Shown here piece by piece: positions 1 through 5,743 of a DNA stretch of 6,864 nucleotides. The stretch spans positions 1-6,864 of the forward strand of contig JAISHL010000003.1 of the NCBI GenBank assembly GCA_031262565.1, read 5' to 3'. The notes under the pieces were generated by a model that was given only the letters and a program-made list of their open reading frames with translations, did no database searches and was not told where the DNA came from. This stretch comes from Candidatus Nomurabacteria bacterium. Lineage in GTDB: Bacteria > Patescibacteriota > Saccharimonadia > Saccharimonadales > Saccharimonadaceae. Within the stretch, counting starts at the first letter, position 1. Every line of letters starts with the position of its first letter. The position numbers and the translations under genes are program-made.

Positions 1-1
1 T

Positions 2-688
2 CAATTTTCGCATGCCAGCGTCGTAACGAATCATTGACTCTGGATGCCATTTTACGCCAACAACGAATTTTCGATCAGGCATTTCAACTGCCTCAACTAG
101 TCCATCTTCCGACTTGGCGGAGACTATCAGGCCTTTTGGAATACCGCTAACATCCGCCATCATCCAGTGTCGCGAATTGACGTTGATCTGTTTTGAGCTA
201 AAAATTTTCGCCAACTTTGTATTGTCAATAATTTCTACACCATGCGCATATAATTCGCGCTTTGAACGGCTATGGATTTTTCTTTCGCGCAACGTGCCGC
301 GTCGCACTTTTCCGCCCATCGCCATAACGATAACATTAAAACCTGCGCATGATCCAATGATTGGAATGTCATTTTCTATGCAAAACCTTGCCGCCTCAAT
401 TTCGTAATTCTGAAAACTTAACCCGCCCGTAAAAACCACGCCCGAGCAAAGCCTAAGCTCTCGAAATAAATCTTCTAAAAACTCATCAGACTCTTCGTGA
501 AAATTCGCACCAGTGCCTTCCAAATTTATTCGCTCGTCGTTAGAAAACCTCGTTGGCAAAATCCCGATCGGAATCCCGCCCGCTTTCAAAATCGCCTGTC
601 GCCAGTCATTAACAATTCCAAACTGCATATTGCCCTTGCGCATGGATTTGAAATTTGGCTTCGCAACGATTCCGATGATTGGTTTCAT
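2..688 (-). CDS. Class I glutamine amidotransferase-like hydrolase (peptidase C26 type), partial at 3' end
   Basis: The reverse strand reads open from ATG at 688 to the window edge: 229 codons with no stop, so the C-terminus lies outside. The protein has the layout of class I GATase-like gamma-glutamyl hydrolases: an N-terminal MKPIIGIVAKP strand, a nucleophile elbow IGSCAGFN with the presumed catalytic Cys114, NSRHWMMAD near residues 171-179, the DGLVEAVE strand near 195-202, and KWHPES with His215 and Glu217 completing a Cys-His-Glu triad. Family members (about 240-250 residues) hydrolyse gamma-glutamyl amides such as gamma-glutamyl-GABA or poly/di-gamma-glutamyl compounds in the cytoplasm; the substrate here cannot be read from sequence. 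Only a few residues are probably missing. ATG 688 is preceded by an in-frame TGA five codons upstream and by an extended -10 six bases before it, which fixes the start. It is divergent from comEC. The family call is firm, the exact function is not. Confidence 0.85.
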   Translation of the reverse strand, partial: MKPIIGIVAKPNFKSMRKGNMQFGIVNDWRQAILKAGGIPIGILPTRFSNDERINLEGTGANFHEESDEFLEDLFRELRLCSGVVFTGGLSFQNYEIEAARFCIENDIPIIGSCAGFNVIVMAMGGKVRRGTLRERKIHSRSKRELYAHGVEIIDNTKLAKIFSSKQINVNSRHWMMADVSGIPKGLIVSAKSEDGLVEAVEMPDRKFVVGVKWHPESMIRYDAGMRKL

Positions 689-694
689 GATAAA

Positions 695-723
695 ACTATA
701 TCACCATACCTCACGTTTTGCAA
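695..723 (-). promoter_or_regulatory. Leaderless promoter of the amidotransferase gene
   Basis: On the minus strand TTGCAA (723-718), a 17 bp spacer and TGA-TATAGT (hexamer 700-695) form a sigma70-like promoter with an extended -10. Only 6 nt separate the hexamer from ATG 688, so transcription should start at or beside the A of the start codon. No Shine-Dalgarno is present. Confidence 0.6.
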
Positions 724-731
724 CTCACTTA

Positions 732-745
732 TGCTATACTATAAT
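732..745 (+). promoter_or_regulatory. Promoter of comEC (extended -10, leaderless)
   Basis: TGC-TATACT (hexamer 735-740) ends 6 nt before ATG 747, the same geometry as the other promoters in this window. An overlapping TATAAT (740-745) lies 16 bp after the palindromic TTGCAA at 718-723. If that second hexamer were used, the RNA would begin near 752 and miss ATG 747. The TATACT register therefore fits the gene start better. Confidence 0.5.
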
Positions 746-746
746 C

Positions 747-2378
747 ATGTCAAAAGTGAGTAAATTCGCGCGGTCTTTATGGTGCGAAAAAATACATCCG
801 TCGTGGTTAATCACGTGTTCTTGTGGCGGGTTTTTGGCTGGTGCAGGGCTTGCGATTTTACCTGAAACCGCGATTTTTTCGGACTGGATTTTTGTGATTT
901 TGGCTGGTGTGATTATGATTTTTGTTTTTGCGAGTCGGTTAAAAATCATGGTGATTTTTGCGATTATCGCGGGAATGATTTTTGGATTGTGGCGTGGAAC
1001 TTTGGCGCGCGTCGATTTAGATGGTTATGAAAATTTTATCGGTCAGGAGGTGATTTTGCGTGGCAAAGTTAAAGAAGATCCGAACTTTGGCGCGAGTGGA
1101 GATTTGCGCGTGACGCTCTCGGATGTTGAGATGATTTTGAAAACTGACTATGAAAAATTAGACGGGGAAGTTGAGGATTTAAGCGAATATTTTTCGCCGA
1201 TGGCTGGCGATATTTGGACAAGCGTTTCGGCGCGCGGAGTTGAAATTAAACGTAGCTACGTCATTGAAATTTCGGGAAAATTAAAAGCTGGATTCGGCAC
1301 TTTTCCCGCGACCATGTCGTTTGCAAGTTTGGAAAATATTGAAAGTTCACCAGATGAAGATCCTGCACGTGACGTGCGCGATGCGTTCGGTGAAAAATTA
1401 CACTCAGTGATTTCATTGCCCGAATCCGATCTCGGCATGGGAATTTTAGCTGGGCAAAAAACCGCGTTACCGTTTGAGTTAACGGCGGCATTTATGGCGA
1501 CATCGTTAACGCATATCGTTGTGGCGAGCGGTTACAATTTGACGATTTTAGTGCGCTTCACACGACGGTTATTTTCTAAAATTTCGCGATTTGCGGCGTT
1601 GAGTTTTGGCGGAATTTTGGTTTTTGCATTTGCGTGTGTGACGGGATTCTCGCCGAGTATGACACGTGCGTCGTTGGTTGCTGGATTAAGTTTGTTGGCG
1701 TGGTATTACGGTCGAAAATTCCACGCAGTGACATTGATTTTGTTCACGGCGGCGATAACGATTGCTATAAATCCGACGCAAATTTGGGGTGATGCGGGCT
1801 GGTATATGTCGTTTTTGTCGTTCACGGGCGTGCTGATTTTTGCACCACTTGTTAAAAATTATTTTTGGGGCAATGAAGAGCAACCAAGAATATCAATCGC
1901 TGAAAATTTGTGGTATAAATTTCGCAAAAAATATTTTGCCAAGAAAAACTTTGTCGCACCGATTCCGCGTGAACCGTCGTTTACGATTCGCCAAGTTTTC
2001 ATTGAAACTTTATCTGCGCAAATTATGGCGGCGCCGATCATCGCGCTATTTATGGGACAGTTTGCGCCTTATGGACTGCTGGCGAATATTTTAGTTTTGC
2101 CGATTGTTCCGCTTGCGATGCTATTAACTTTTATTGCAGGAATTGGTGCGTTTATTTTGCCGCATTCTATCGCAGTGATTCTTGCGCAACCAGCCAATTG
2201 GCTTTTGAATTATGTTATTGAAATTGCAAAATGGATCTCGGGATTTTCGGGTGCGAATCAAGAAATTACAATCGGTGGCGTGGTGATTGTTGTGATTTAC
2301 GTTTTGCTTCTCGGCGCTATTATTTATATGAAGCACAAAACCAAATATAGTTTTCGCGACGACAACATAGTAAAATAA
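747..2378 (+). CDS. comEC: ComEC/Rec2-family DNA-uptake channel, without C-terminal metallo-beta-lactamase domain
   Basis: Multi-spanning inner-membrane protein that in ComEC systems carries single-stranded DNA into the cytoplasm during natural transformation. From ATG 747 it has 543 residues. N-terminal helices lie at about 21-38, 44-62 and 65-82. An external OB-like domain follows at about 95-200, beginning GQEVILRGKVKEDP. The Competence domain starts near 228 with GMGILAGQKTALP, then the family signature THIVVASGYN (255-264), FSPSMTRASLVAGL (301-314), and the late LLANILVLPIVPL segment (444-456). Helices continue to about 528, and the protein ends in a short charged tail. Many ComEC proteins (about 700-800 residues) carry a C-terminal metallo-beta-lactamase-like nuclease domain; here there is none before the TAA stop or in the next gene. 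The frame is open back to 513, but that extension overlaps the divergent amidotransferase gene and the promoter, so ATG 747 is preferred. GTG 756 is the next alternative. Confidence 0.9.
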   Translation: MSKVSKFARSLWCEKIHPSWLITCSCGGFLAGAGLAILPETAIFSDWIFVILAGVIMIFVFASRLKIMVIFAIIAGMIFGLWRGTLARVDLDGYENFIGQEVILRGKVKEDPNFGASGDLRVTLSDVEMILKTDYEKLDGEVEDLSEYFSPMAGDIWTSVSARGVEIKRSYVIEISGKLKAGFGTFPATMSFASLENIESSPDEDPARDVRDAFGEKLHSVISLPESDLGMGILAGQKTALPFELTAAFMATSLTHIVVASGYNLTILVRFTRRLFSKISRFAALSFGGILVFAFACVTGFSPSMTRASLVAGLSLLAWYYGRKFHAVTLILFTAAITIAINPTQIWGDAGWYMSFLSFTGVLIFAPLVKNYFWGNEEQPRISIAENLWYKFRKKYFAKKNFVAPIPREPSFTIRQVFIETLSAQIMAAPIIALFMGQFAPYGLLANILVLPIVPLAMLLTFIAGIGAFILPHSIAVILAQPANWLLNYVIEIAKWISGFSGANQEITIGGVVIVVIYVLLLGAIIYMKHKTKYSFRDDNIVK

Positions 2379-2390
2379 GCGATTTTCGTG

Positions 2391-2396
2391 TATAAT
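2391..2396 (+). promoter_or_regulatory. -10 box of the seven-helix membrane protein gene
   Basis: A perfect TATAAT sits in the 25 bp gap after comEC and ends 7 nt before ATG 2404. It overlaps the alternative ATG 2395, which argues for 2404 as the start and for a leaderless transcript. No convincing -35 was found at 16-18 bp upstream. Confidence 0.5.
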
Positions 2397-2403
2397 GTTA
2401 GAG

Positions 2404-2991
2404 ATGAAAAACATAATCGCCATAATTTCGTTCGCAATTATCGTTATTATCAGCGTGCCGTATATCAAAGATATTGTAAAACGTCGCGTGCGACCCGAGC
2501 GAATCAGCTGGCTGTTATGGACGCTTCTCGGCGCGACATATCTGGTTGGCGCGATTAAAACTGACGGAGCTGTCATAGTATTATTGGCGGATTTTCTCGT
2601 AACGGCGATCACGTTTATTTTAGTTTTGAAATTTGGCGTAGGCGGCAAAAGTTGGTTTGATAAAATAAGTTTGTCGATCGCGTTATTGGCATTTATTTTG
2701 ATGTTAGCTTTGAATGATGGCCCGATTTATGGATTGGCTTTGGCGATTTTTGTAGATTTAATCGGTTCGATTTTAACCATACGAAAACTTCGTCGCGATC
2801 CAGCATCGGAAAGAAAATATTATTGGGGAATGCTCGTGATTTCAGAATTACTGGCGGTAGCCTCGTTAAATGTTTATTCGGTGGAAAATTTGCTATTCCC
2901 AGTTTATGCTGTGATTATAAACACGATAATATTTTGTTTCATCAAGAAAAAAGCACCAAAATCTGCCGAAAAAGCGATTGAAAAATTCTAA
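2404..2991 (+). CDS. Seven-helix integral membrane protein, PQ-loop/SWEET-like layout, function unknown
   Basis: A 195-residue, very hydrophobic protein. Likely membrane helices lie at about 3-20, 34-50, 54-76, 86-103, 107-125, 140-157 and 160-181, followed by a lysine-rich tail. The two halves resemble each other. Helix 1 leads into a basic loop and RPERISWLLW (30-39) before helix 2, and helix 5 leads into RKLRRDPASERKYYWGM (127-143) before helix 6. This 3+1+3 arrangement recalls PQ-loop/SWEET-type proteins, but no canonical PQ pair is visible, so transport is only a guess. An in-frame ATG at 2395 would add three residues. It lies inside the TATAAT box, and ATG 2404 fits the window's promoter-to-start spacing. 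The gene begins 25 nt after comEC but seems to have its own promoter. There is no Shine-Dalgarno. Confidence 0.75.
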   Translation: MKNIIAIISFAIIVIISVPYIKDIVKRRVRPERISWLLWTLLGATYLVGAIKTDGAVIVLLADFLVTAITFILVLKFGVGGKSWFDKISLSIALLAFILMLALNDGPIYGLALAIFVDLIGSILTIRKLRRDPASERKYYWGMLVISELLAVASLNVYSVENLLFPVYAVIINTIIFCFIKKKAPKSAEKAIEKF

Positions 2992-3041
2992 AATTCAGCG
3001 ACCGACGAATTTTTGGTTTGGCGCGCGAAATATTTGCGATG

Positions 3042-3050
3042 TGATAAAAT
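3042..3050 (+). promoter_or_regulatory. Extended -10 of the cupin-like gene
   Basis: TGA-TAAAAT (hexamer 3045-3050), itself part of TGTGATAAAATGG, ends 6 nt before ATG 3057. It lies in the 65 bp gap 2992-3056, which otherwise shows no gene and no clear terminator hairpin. The -35 region is weak. The near-identical sequence before murT supports a real promoter. Confidence 0.55.
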
Positions 3051-3056
3051 GGGTTT

Positions 3057-3438
3057 ATGAAAGAATTTCAAGGCGCGCCAGTTGAGTTTATTGAAACTAC
3101 GATTGTGACTGATGGCGTAGAATGCGATAGTTATAAATTTGTTGGCGACGACGCAAAAGATCTCGGAATAATTCGTGTCGCGGCAGGAAAATCAACGCCA
3201 AGGCAAAAAGTTTTGAATGGGAATCACACGATTGAAGGCTATGCGAGTGGCTCGGGAAAGTTGGTTGTGGAAAACAGCGCAGAGAGAGAGAGTTTATCGG
3301 TATCCTGACTCAAAAACTCCGCTGTCGGTCGAAGTTAAAATCGGCGAGATCATGCAGTGGGCGGCTGGCGATGACGGCTTAGTTTTTTACGAAATTTGCG
3401 ACCCGCCATATATCGACGGACGTTATGAAAACTTGTGA
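3057..3438 (+). pseudogene. Cupin-like small beta protein, interrupted by a frameshift at an (AG)6 tract
   Basis: Two overlapping frames together make one plausible protein. The first frame runs from ATG 3057 to TGA 3308. It matches the expected fold to about residue 77 (TPRQKVLNGNHTIEGY, then GSGKLVVENSA), then turns into ERESLSVS and stops. The frame one base further on supplies the missing second half from about 3292: VYRYPDSKTPL, then VEVKIGEIMQW, then VFYEICDPPYIDGRYENL, ending at TGA 3438. The junction is (AG)6 at 3281-3292; seven or four AG units would join the frames (127 residues with seven). The G-x-HTIEGY-x-SG-x-G-x-L and GEIMQW segments look like the two strand-turn motifs of a small cupin-type barrel. 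Function is unknown. It could be a dead gene, a phase-variable gene, or a sequencing/assembly error. The well-kept downstream half and intact promoter argue against old decay. Confidence 0.7.
3281..3292 (+). repeat. (AG)6 dinucleotide tract at the frameshift
   Basis: Six perfect AG units inside the cupin-like coding region, exactly where the reading frame changes. Gain of one unit or loss of two restores a continuous frame through to 3438. Short dinucleotide tracts of this kind are prone to replication slippage. Confidence 0.85.
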
Positions 3439-3451
3439 TGTGGTAAAATGG
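3439..3451 (+). promoter_or_regulatory. Extended -10 promoter motif of murT
   Basis: TGTGGTAAAATGG contains TGG-TAAAAT (hexamer 3444-3449), ending 6 nt before GTG 3456. The 13-mer is identical to the one before tsaE on the other strand and differs by one base from the one before the cupin-like gene. It begins immediately after the TGA stop of the preceding gene. Confidence 0.6.
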
Positions 3452-3455
3452 TTAC

Positions 3456-4712
3456 GTGCGAATATTTTTGATTAGTTTAATTGGTAAAATCGTGGCATTA
3501 GCGACGCGAGTTCGAGGCGGTCATGGCTCGGCGTTGCCAGGTTTGATTATGGAAAAAATTGACCCGCGATTCTTAGGCAAAATTTTGGGCAATTTGCCGT
3601 TTGGCGTAGTTGTGATTTCTGGAACAAATGGCAAAACAACGACGACAAAAATGGTGACGGAATTATTGCGCGCGAACGGGTTGAAAGTTTTTACAAATCC
3701 GTCGGGATCAAACTTTACGCGGGGCGTGGCGAGTTCGGCGTTGAAGCAAATGAAGTGGGGAAAATTGCGCGCCGATATTGCAGTTTTGGAACTTGATGAG
3801 GCTCACGCGGTGCATTTTGTTAATAAAATTGCACCGAAATATTCGTTACTTCTGAATGTTTTTCGCGACCAGCTTGATCGATTCGGCGAGATTGACACGA
3901 CGGCGAAGTTTCTTGAAAAAATTGCCGAAAAAACGACAGGAACTGTGATATTAAATCGCGAAGATCCGCTGGTTTCAAAAATCCCAGCTCGTGTAAAAAA
4001 ATATTTTGGTTATTCGCGCGTGGTGGCAAAATTATTTCCGAACGATGACGAACTTTATGGAATTACTGATAAAAAATCTAATCAGCCAGCCGAAATTATT
4101 TTAGAAAAATTTGAAAATGACGTGGCGGAATTTAATATTGGCGCGACAAAGTTGCAACTTGGTGGCGCGCATAATGCATTGAACGCGGTGGCGGCGCTGG
4201 CATTAGTGAAGACTATACTGGATTGCTCGAACAAATCGGGTAATGACGAAGTAGGTATTTTTAACCCAGAGAAAATGTTACGCGCATTATCAGAAATCAA
4301 GCCAGCTTTTGGGCGTGGCGAAAGTTTTGTTATTGACGGGCAACCACTAGAACTAAATCTAGTAAAAAATCCGAGTGGTTTTCGTATTGTTATCGCCAGC
4401 CAATATAATAAAAACGCGGCGACGATGATTGCGATTAACGATCATTATTCCGACGGTCGCGACATGAGTTGGCTTTGGGATGTGGATTTTTCGGCGGTAA
4501 AATCGGTTGATGTGGTTAGTGGAATCCGCGCGAACGATATGGCGCTGAGGTTGATGTGTCAGGACATTAAAATTGGTGATATAAATACAAATTTGCGCGC
4601 GTCGTTAACTCAATTTTTGAGCCAAAATCCAGACACGCCGAAGCAAATTTTCGCAACATATACAGCAATGTTGGAGATTAGAAAGATTTTGAAAAAGGAG
4701 TGTCGAAAATGA
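3456..4712 (+). CDS. murT: Lipid II isoglutaminyl synthase subunit MurT (Mur ligase family)
   Basis: ATP-dependent ligase half of the MurT-GatD complex. It activates the alpha-carboxylate of D-glutamate in the lipid II stem peptide and, with ammonia from GatD, makes D-isoglutamine on the cytoplasmic face. The 418 residues show the short MurT N-terminus (RVRGGHGSALPG), P-loop GTNGKTTTT (56-64), FRDQLDRFGE (136-145), LNREDP (167-171 region), GGAHNALNA (236-244) and the DUF1727-type C-terminal domain with NPSGF and YSDGRDMSWLWDVDF (341-355). The aspartates of that last motif include the residue thought to assist GatD catalysis. The Cys4 zinc ribbon that Staphylococcus aureus MurT carries in the central domain is missing: residues about 185-230 hold no cysteine. 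The start is GTG 3456, six nt after a -10 and with no Shine-Dalgarno. The stop TGA overlaps an ATG (ATGA) that follows an AAGGAG. gatD comes next, 94 bp downstream. Confidence 0.93.
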   Translation: MRIFLISLIGKIVALATRVRGGHGSALPGLIMEKIDPRFLGKILGNLPFGVVVISGTNGKTTTTKMVTELLRANGLKVFTNPSGSNFTRGVASSALKQMKWGKLRADIAVLELDEAHAVHFVNKIAPKYSLLLNVFRDQLDRFGEIDTTAKFLEKIAEKTTGTVILNREDPLVSKIPARVKKYFGYSRVVAKLFPNDDELYGITDKKSNQPAEIILEKFENDVAEFNIGATKLQLGGAHNALNAVAALALVKTILDCSNKSGNDEVGIFNPEKMLRALSEIKPAFGRGESFVIDGQPLELNLVKNPSGFRIVIASQYNKNAATMIAINDHYSDGRDMSWLWDVDFSAVKSVDVVSGIRANDMALRLMCQDIKIGDINTNLRASLTQFLSQNPDTPKQIFATYTAMLEIRKILKKECRK

Positions 4713-4722
4713 AATATAATAC

Positions 4723-4791
4723 TTGTCATCCTGAACTCGTTTCAGGATCTAATAATAAAACGGAGATTCTGAAACTAGTTCAGAATGACAA
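4723..4791 (+). repeat. Double-hairpin palindromic repeat (CHPELVSGS class, REP/MITE-like)
   Basis: Two 28-nt arms (4723-4750 and 4764-4791) are inverted copies with three mismatches, separated by 13 nt. Each arm is also a perfect hairpin on its own: 8 bp stems with 5-nt loops at 4728-4748 (ATCCTGAA/TTCAGGAT) and 4766-4786 (ATTCTGAA/TTCAGAAT). Two of the three differences between the arms are a C-G pair replaced by a T-A pair within a stem, so both stems stay perfect. The third lies in the loop. The repeat fills most of the murT-gatD gap. Similar elements are scattered in many bacterial genomes. Confidence 0.85.
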
Positions 4792-4797
4792 ATTTAC

Positions 4798-4802
4798 GGA
4801 GG
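4798..4802 (+). promoter_or_regulatory. Shine-Dalgarno of gatD
   Basis: GGAGG, 4 nt before ATG 4807, just outside the repeat. It is the only clear ribosome binding site at a recognised gene start in the window, as expected for an internal operon gene translated from a long mRNA. Confidence 0.75.
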
Positions 4803-4806
4803 AAAA

Positions 4807-5553
4807 ATGAAAAAAACTCTAAAAATCGCCATGTTATATCCGCGCGAGATGAATATCTATGGCGATCATGGAAATTTGGAAGTTTTGACTCATCGCGCAA
4901 AATTATATGGCTTTGACGTGGAACAAATTATTTACGAGCCTGACGAAAAATTGCCAGCCGACGTTGATATTATTCTGGGCGGTGGCGGTCAAGATTCTGG
5001 GCAAAATAAAATCGTTGACGACCTTATAAAAATCGGATCGCAACTTCATAAACTCGCCGGAAATGGCGTGCCGATGTTGATGATTTGCGGACTTTATCAA
5101 TTATTCGGACATTATTTTTTGACAAAAGACGATCAGAAGATCGCAGGAATTGGGATTTTTGACATGGTAACAAAGGCGGGGTCAGAGCGATTGATTAGCA
5201 ATATTGTGACGAACTGGGACGATTATAAATTGGTTGGCTATGAAAATCACAGCGGACTGACGACGCTAAATAACAAACAAAAACCGTTTGCAAAAGTTGT
5301 GGCTGGCGCTGGAAATAATGGCGACGATCAAACTGAGGGCGCACGAATCCACAACGTTTTTGGATCGTATTTACATGGACCGATTTTGTCAAAAAATCCT
5401 AAATTTGCGGATGAATTGTTAATGTTGGCGGCGCGTCGAAAATTTAGTGATGAGTTCTTGAAACCGCGCGACGAATCCGCTAAAAAACAATTAGTAAAAA
5501 TCCACGAAATTGCCGAACAAGCTCGCGAAATCGCAATGAAACGACCGCGTTAA
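4807..5553 (+). CDS. gatD: Lipid II isoglutaminyl synthase, glutamine amidotransferase subunit GatD
   Basis: Class I (triad-type) glutaminase that releases ammonia from glutamine and passes it to MurT for amidation of lipid II D-glutamate; it acts in the cytoplasm as a heterodimer with MurT. The 248 residues match the usual GatD length. Visible motifs are KIAMLYPREMNIYGDHGN at the N-terminus, DIILGGGGQD (54-63), the nucleophile region LMICGLYQLFG with Cys94, SERLI with Arg128 (the glutamine-binding arginine position in S. aureus GatD), GYENHSG (144-150), and FGSYLHGPIL with His190. The start at ATG 4807 is fixed by GGAGG 4 nt upstream and by the conserved N-terminus. It probably shares the murT transcript across the intervening hairpin repeat. 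It ends at TAA 5553, overlapping by 4 bp the end of the small gene on the opposite strand, so no separate terminator fits there. Confidence 0.94.
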   Translation: MKKTLKIAMLYPREMNIYGDHGNLEVLTHRAKLYGFDVEQIIYEPDEKLPADVDIILGGGGQDSGQNKIVDDLIKIGSQLHKLAGNGVPMLMICGLYQLFGHYFLTKDDQKIAGIGIFDMVTKAGSERLISNIVTNWDDYKLVGYENHSGLTTLNNKQKPFAKVVAGAGNNGDDQTEGARIHNVFGSYLHGPILSKNPKFADELLMLAARRKFSDEFLKPRDESAKKQLVKIHEIAEQAREIAMKRPR

Positions 5554-5741
5554 TCCTGCCGATTCGTTAAATGCCAACCGCCACAAAACGCGCAAAAATA
5601 TGAATGCAAATGTAAATTTTGGTTCGCAAAAATCAGCTCTTGCTCGCGTGCAACTATGTCTGCTTCTCGTTCAGAATTATAACGATTTTTGCCGCACGAT
5701 CGGTTCGGCTTTGCTGGAACAAAAACTTTTCGTCGTCGCAT
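5550..5741 (-). CDS. Small putative zinc-ribbon-like protein with CGGWHLT motif, function unknown
   Basis: A 63-residue basic protein. Residues 20-36 (RYNSEREADIVAREQEL) look helical, and the C-terminus has YFCAFCGGWHLT with Cys50, Cys53 and His57. With Cys16, these could bind one metal ion. The C-x-x-C-GGWHLT ending recalls a group of short uncharacterised proteins in which a cysteine knuckle precedes GGWHL. The ATG at 5741 lies 2 nt after the tsaE stop (TAA 5746-5744), so translation is probably coupled to tsaE. There is no promoter and no clear Shine-Dalgarno. The stop overlaps the gatD stop by 4 bp, tail to tail. A competing frame on the plus strand (5600-5797) has no motif. The gene is probably real because of the motif and the tight packing; its function cannot be told. 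Confidence 0.7.
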   Translation of the reverse strand: MRRRKVFVPAKPNRSCGKNRYNSEREADIVAREQELIFANQNLHLHSYFCAFCGGWHLTNRQD

Positions 5742-5743
5742 TT

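Larger units (their letters stand above)
4709..4810 (+). other. Possible 33-codon ORF made by the palindromic repeat between murT and gatD
   Basis: ATG 4709 overlaps the murT stop as ATGA, follows AAGGAG (4695-4700) with 8 nt spacing, and opens a 33-codon frame across the whole repeat. The frame ends at TGA 4808-4810, which overlaps gatD's start as ATGA. The peptide contains CHPELVSGS and LVQNDK, the known translated signature of this palindrome class. I doubt that the peptide itself has a role. The frame may instead carry ribosomes from murT to gatD and keep the two coupled. Confidence 0.35.

Noticed and set aside
114..407. Plus-strand open frame opposite the amidotransferase
   Set aside because: The minus strand here encodes a recognisable GATase with its catalytic residues; the plus-strand frame has no motif or start signal.
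513..746. N-terminal extension of comEC by 78 codons in the same open frame
   Set aside because: It is antisense to the amidotransferase gene, has no membrane or family features, and starts far upstream of the promoter that fits ATG 747.
2124..2648. 174-codon minus-strand open frame across the comEC/membrane-protein junction
   Set aside because: It is antisense to two well-supported genes, with low-complexity composition and no promoter or ribosome site.
2992..3056. Terminator or RNA element in the gap before the cupin-like gene
   Set aside because: Apart from the -10 at 3042-3050 there is no convincing hairpin; GGCGCGCG is GC-rich but lacks a T-run.
3306..4712. TGA read as an amino acid (Gracilibacteria-like code)
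   Set aside because: TGA ends murT and the cupin-like frame at sensible C-termini, and reading through murT's TGA gives no recognisable extension.
4715..4720. TATAAT just after the murT stop as a promoter for gatD
   Set aside because: No start codon lies 6-7 nt downstream and no -35 is evident; transcription would begin inside the hairpin. It may be a chance match beside the repeat.
5540..5570. Bidirectional terminator between the convergent genes
   Set aside because: The genes overlap by 4 bp, and no stable stem with a T-run could be found there.
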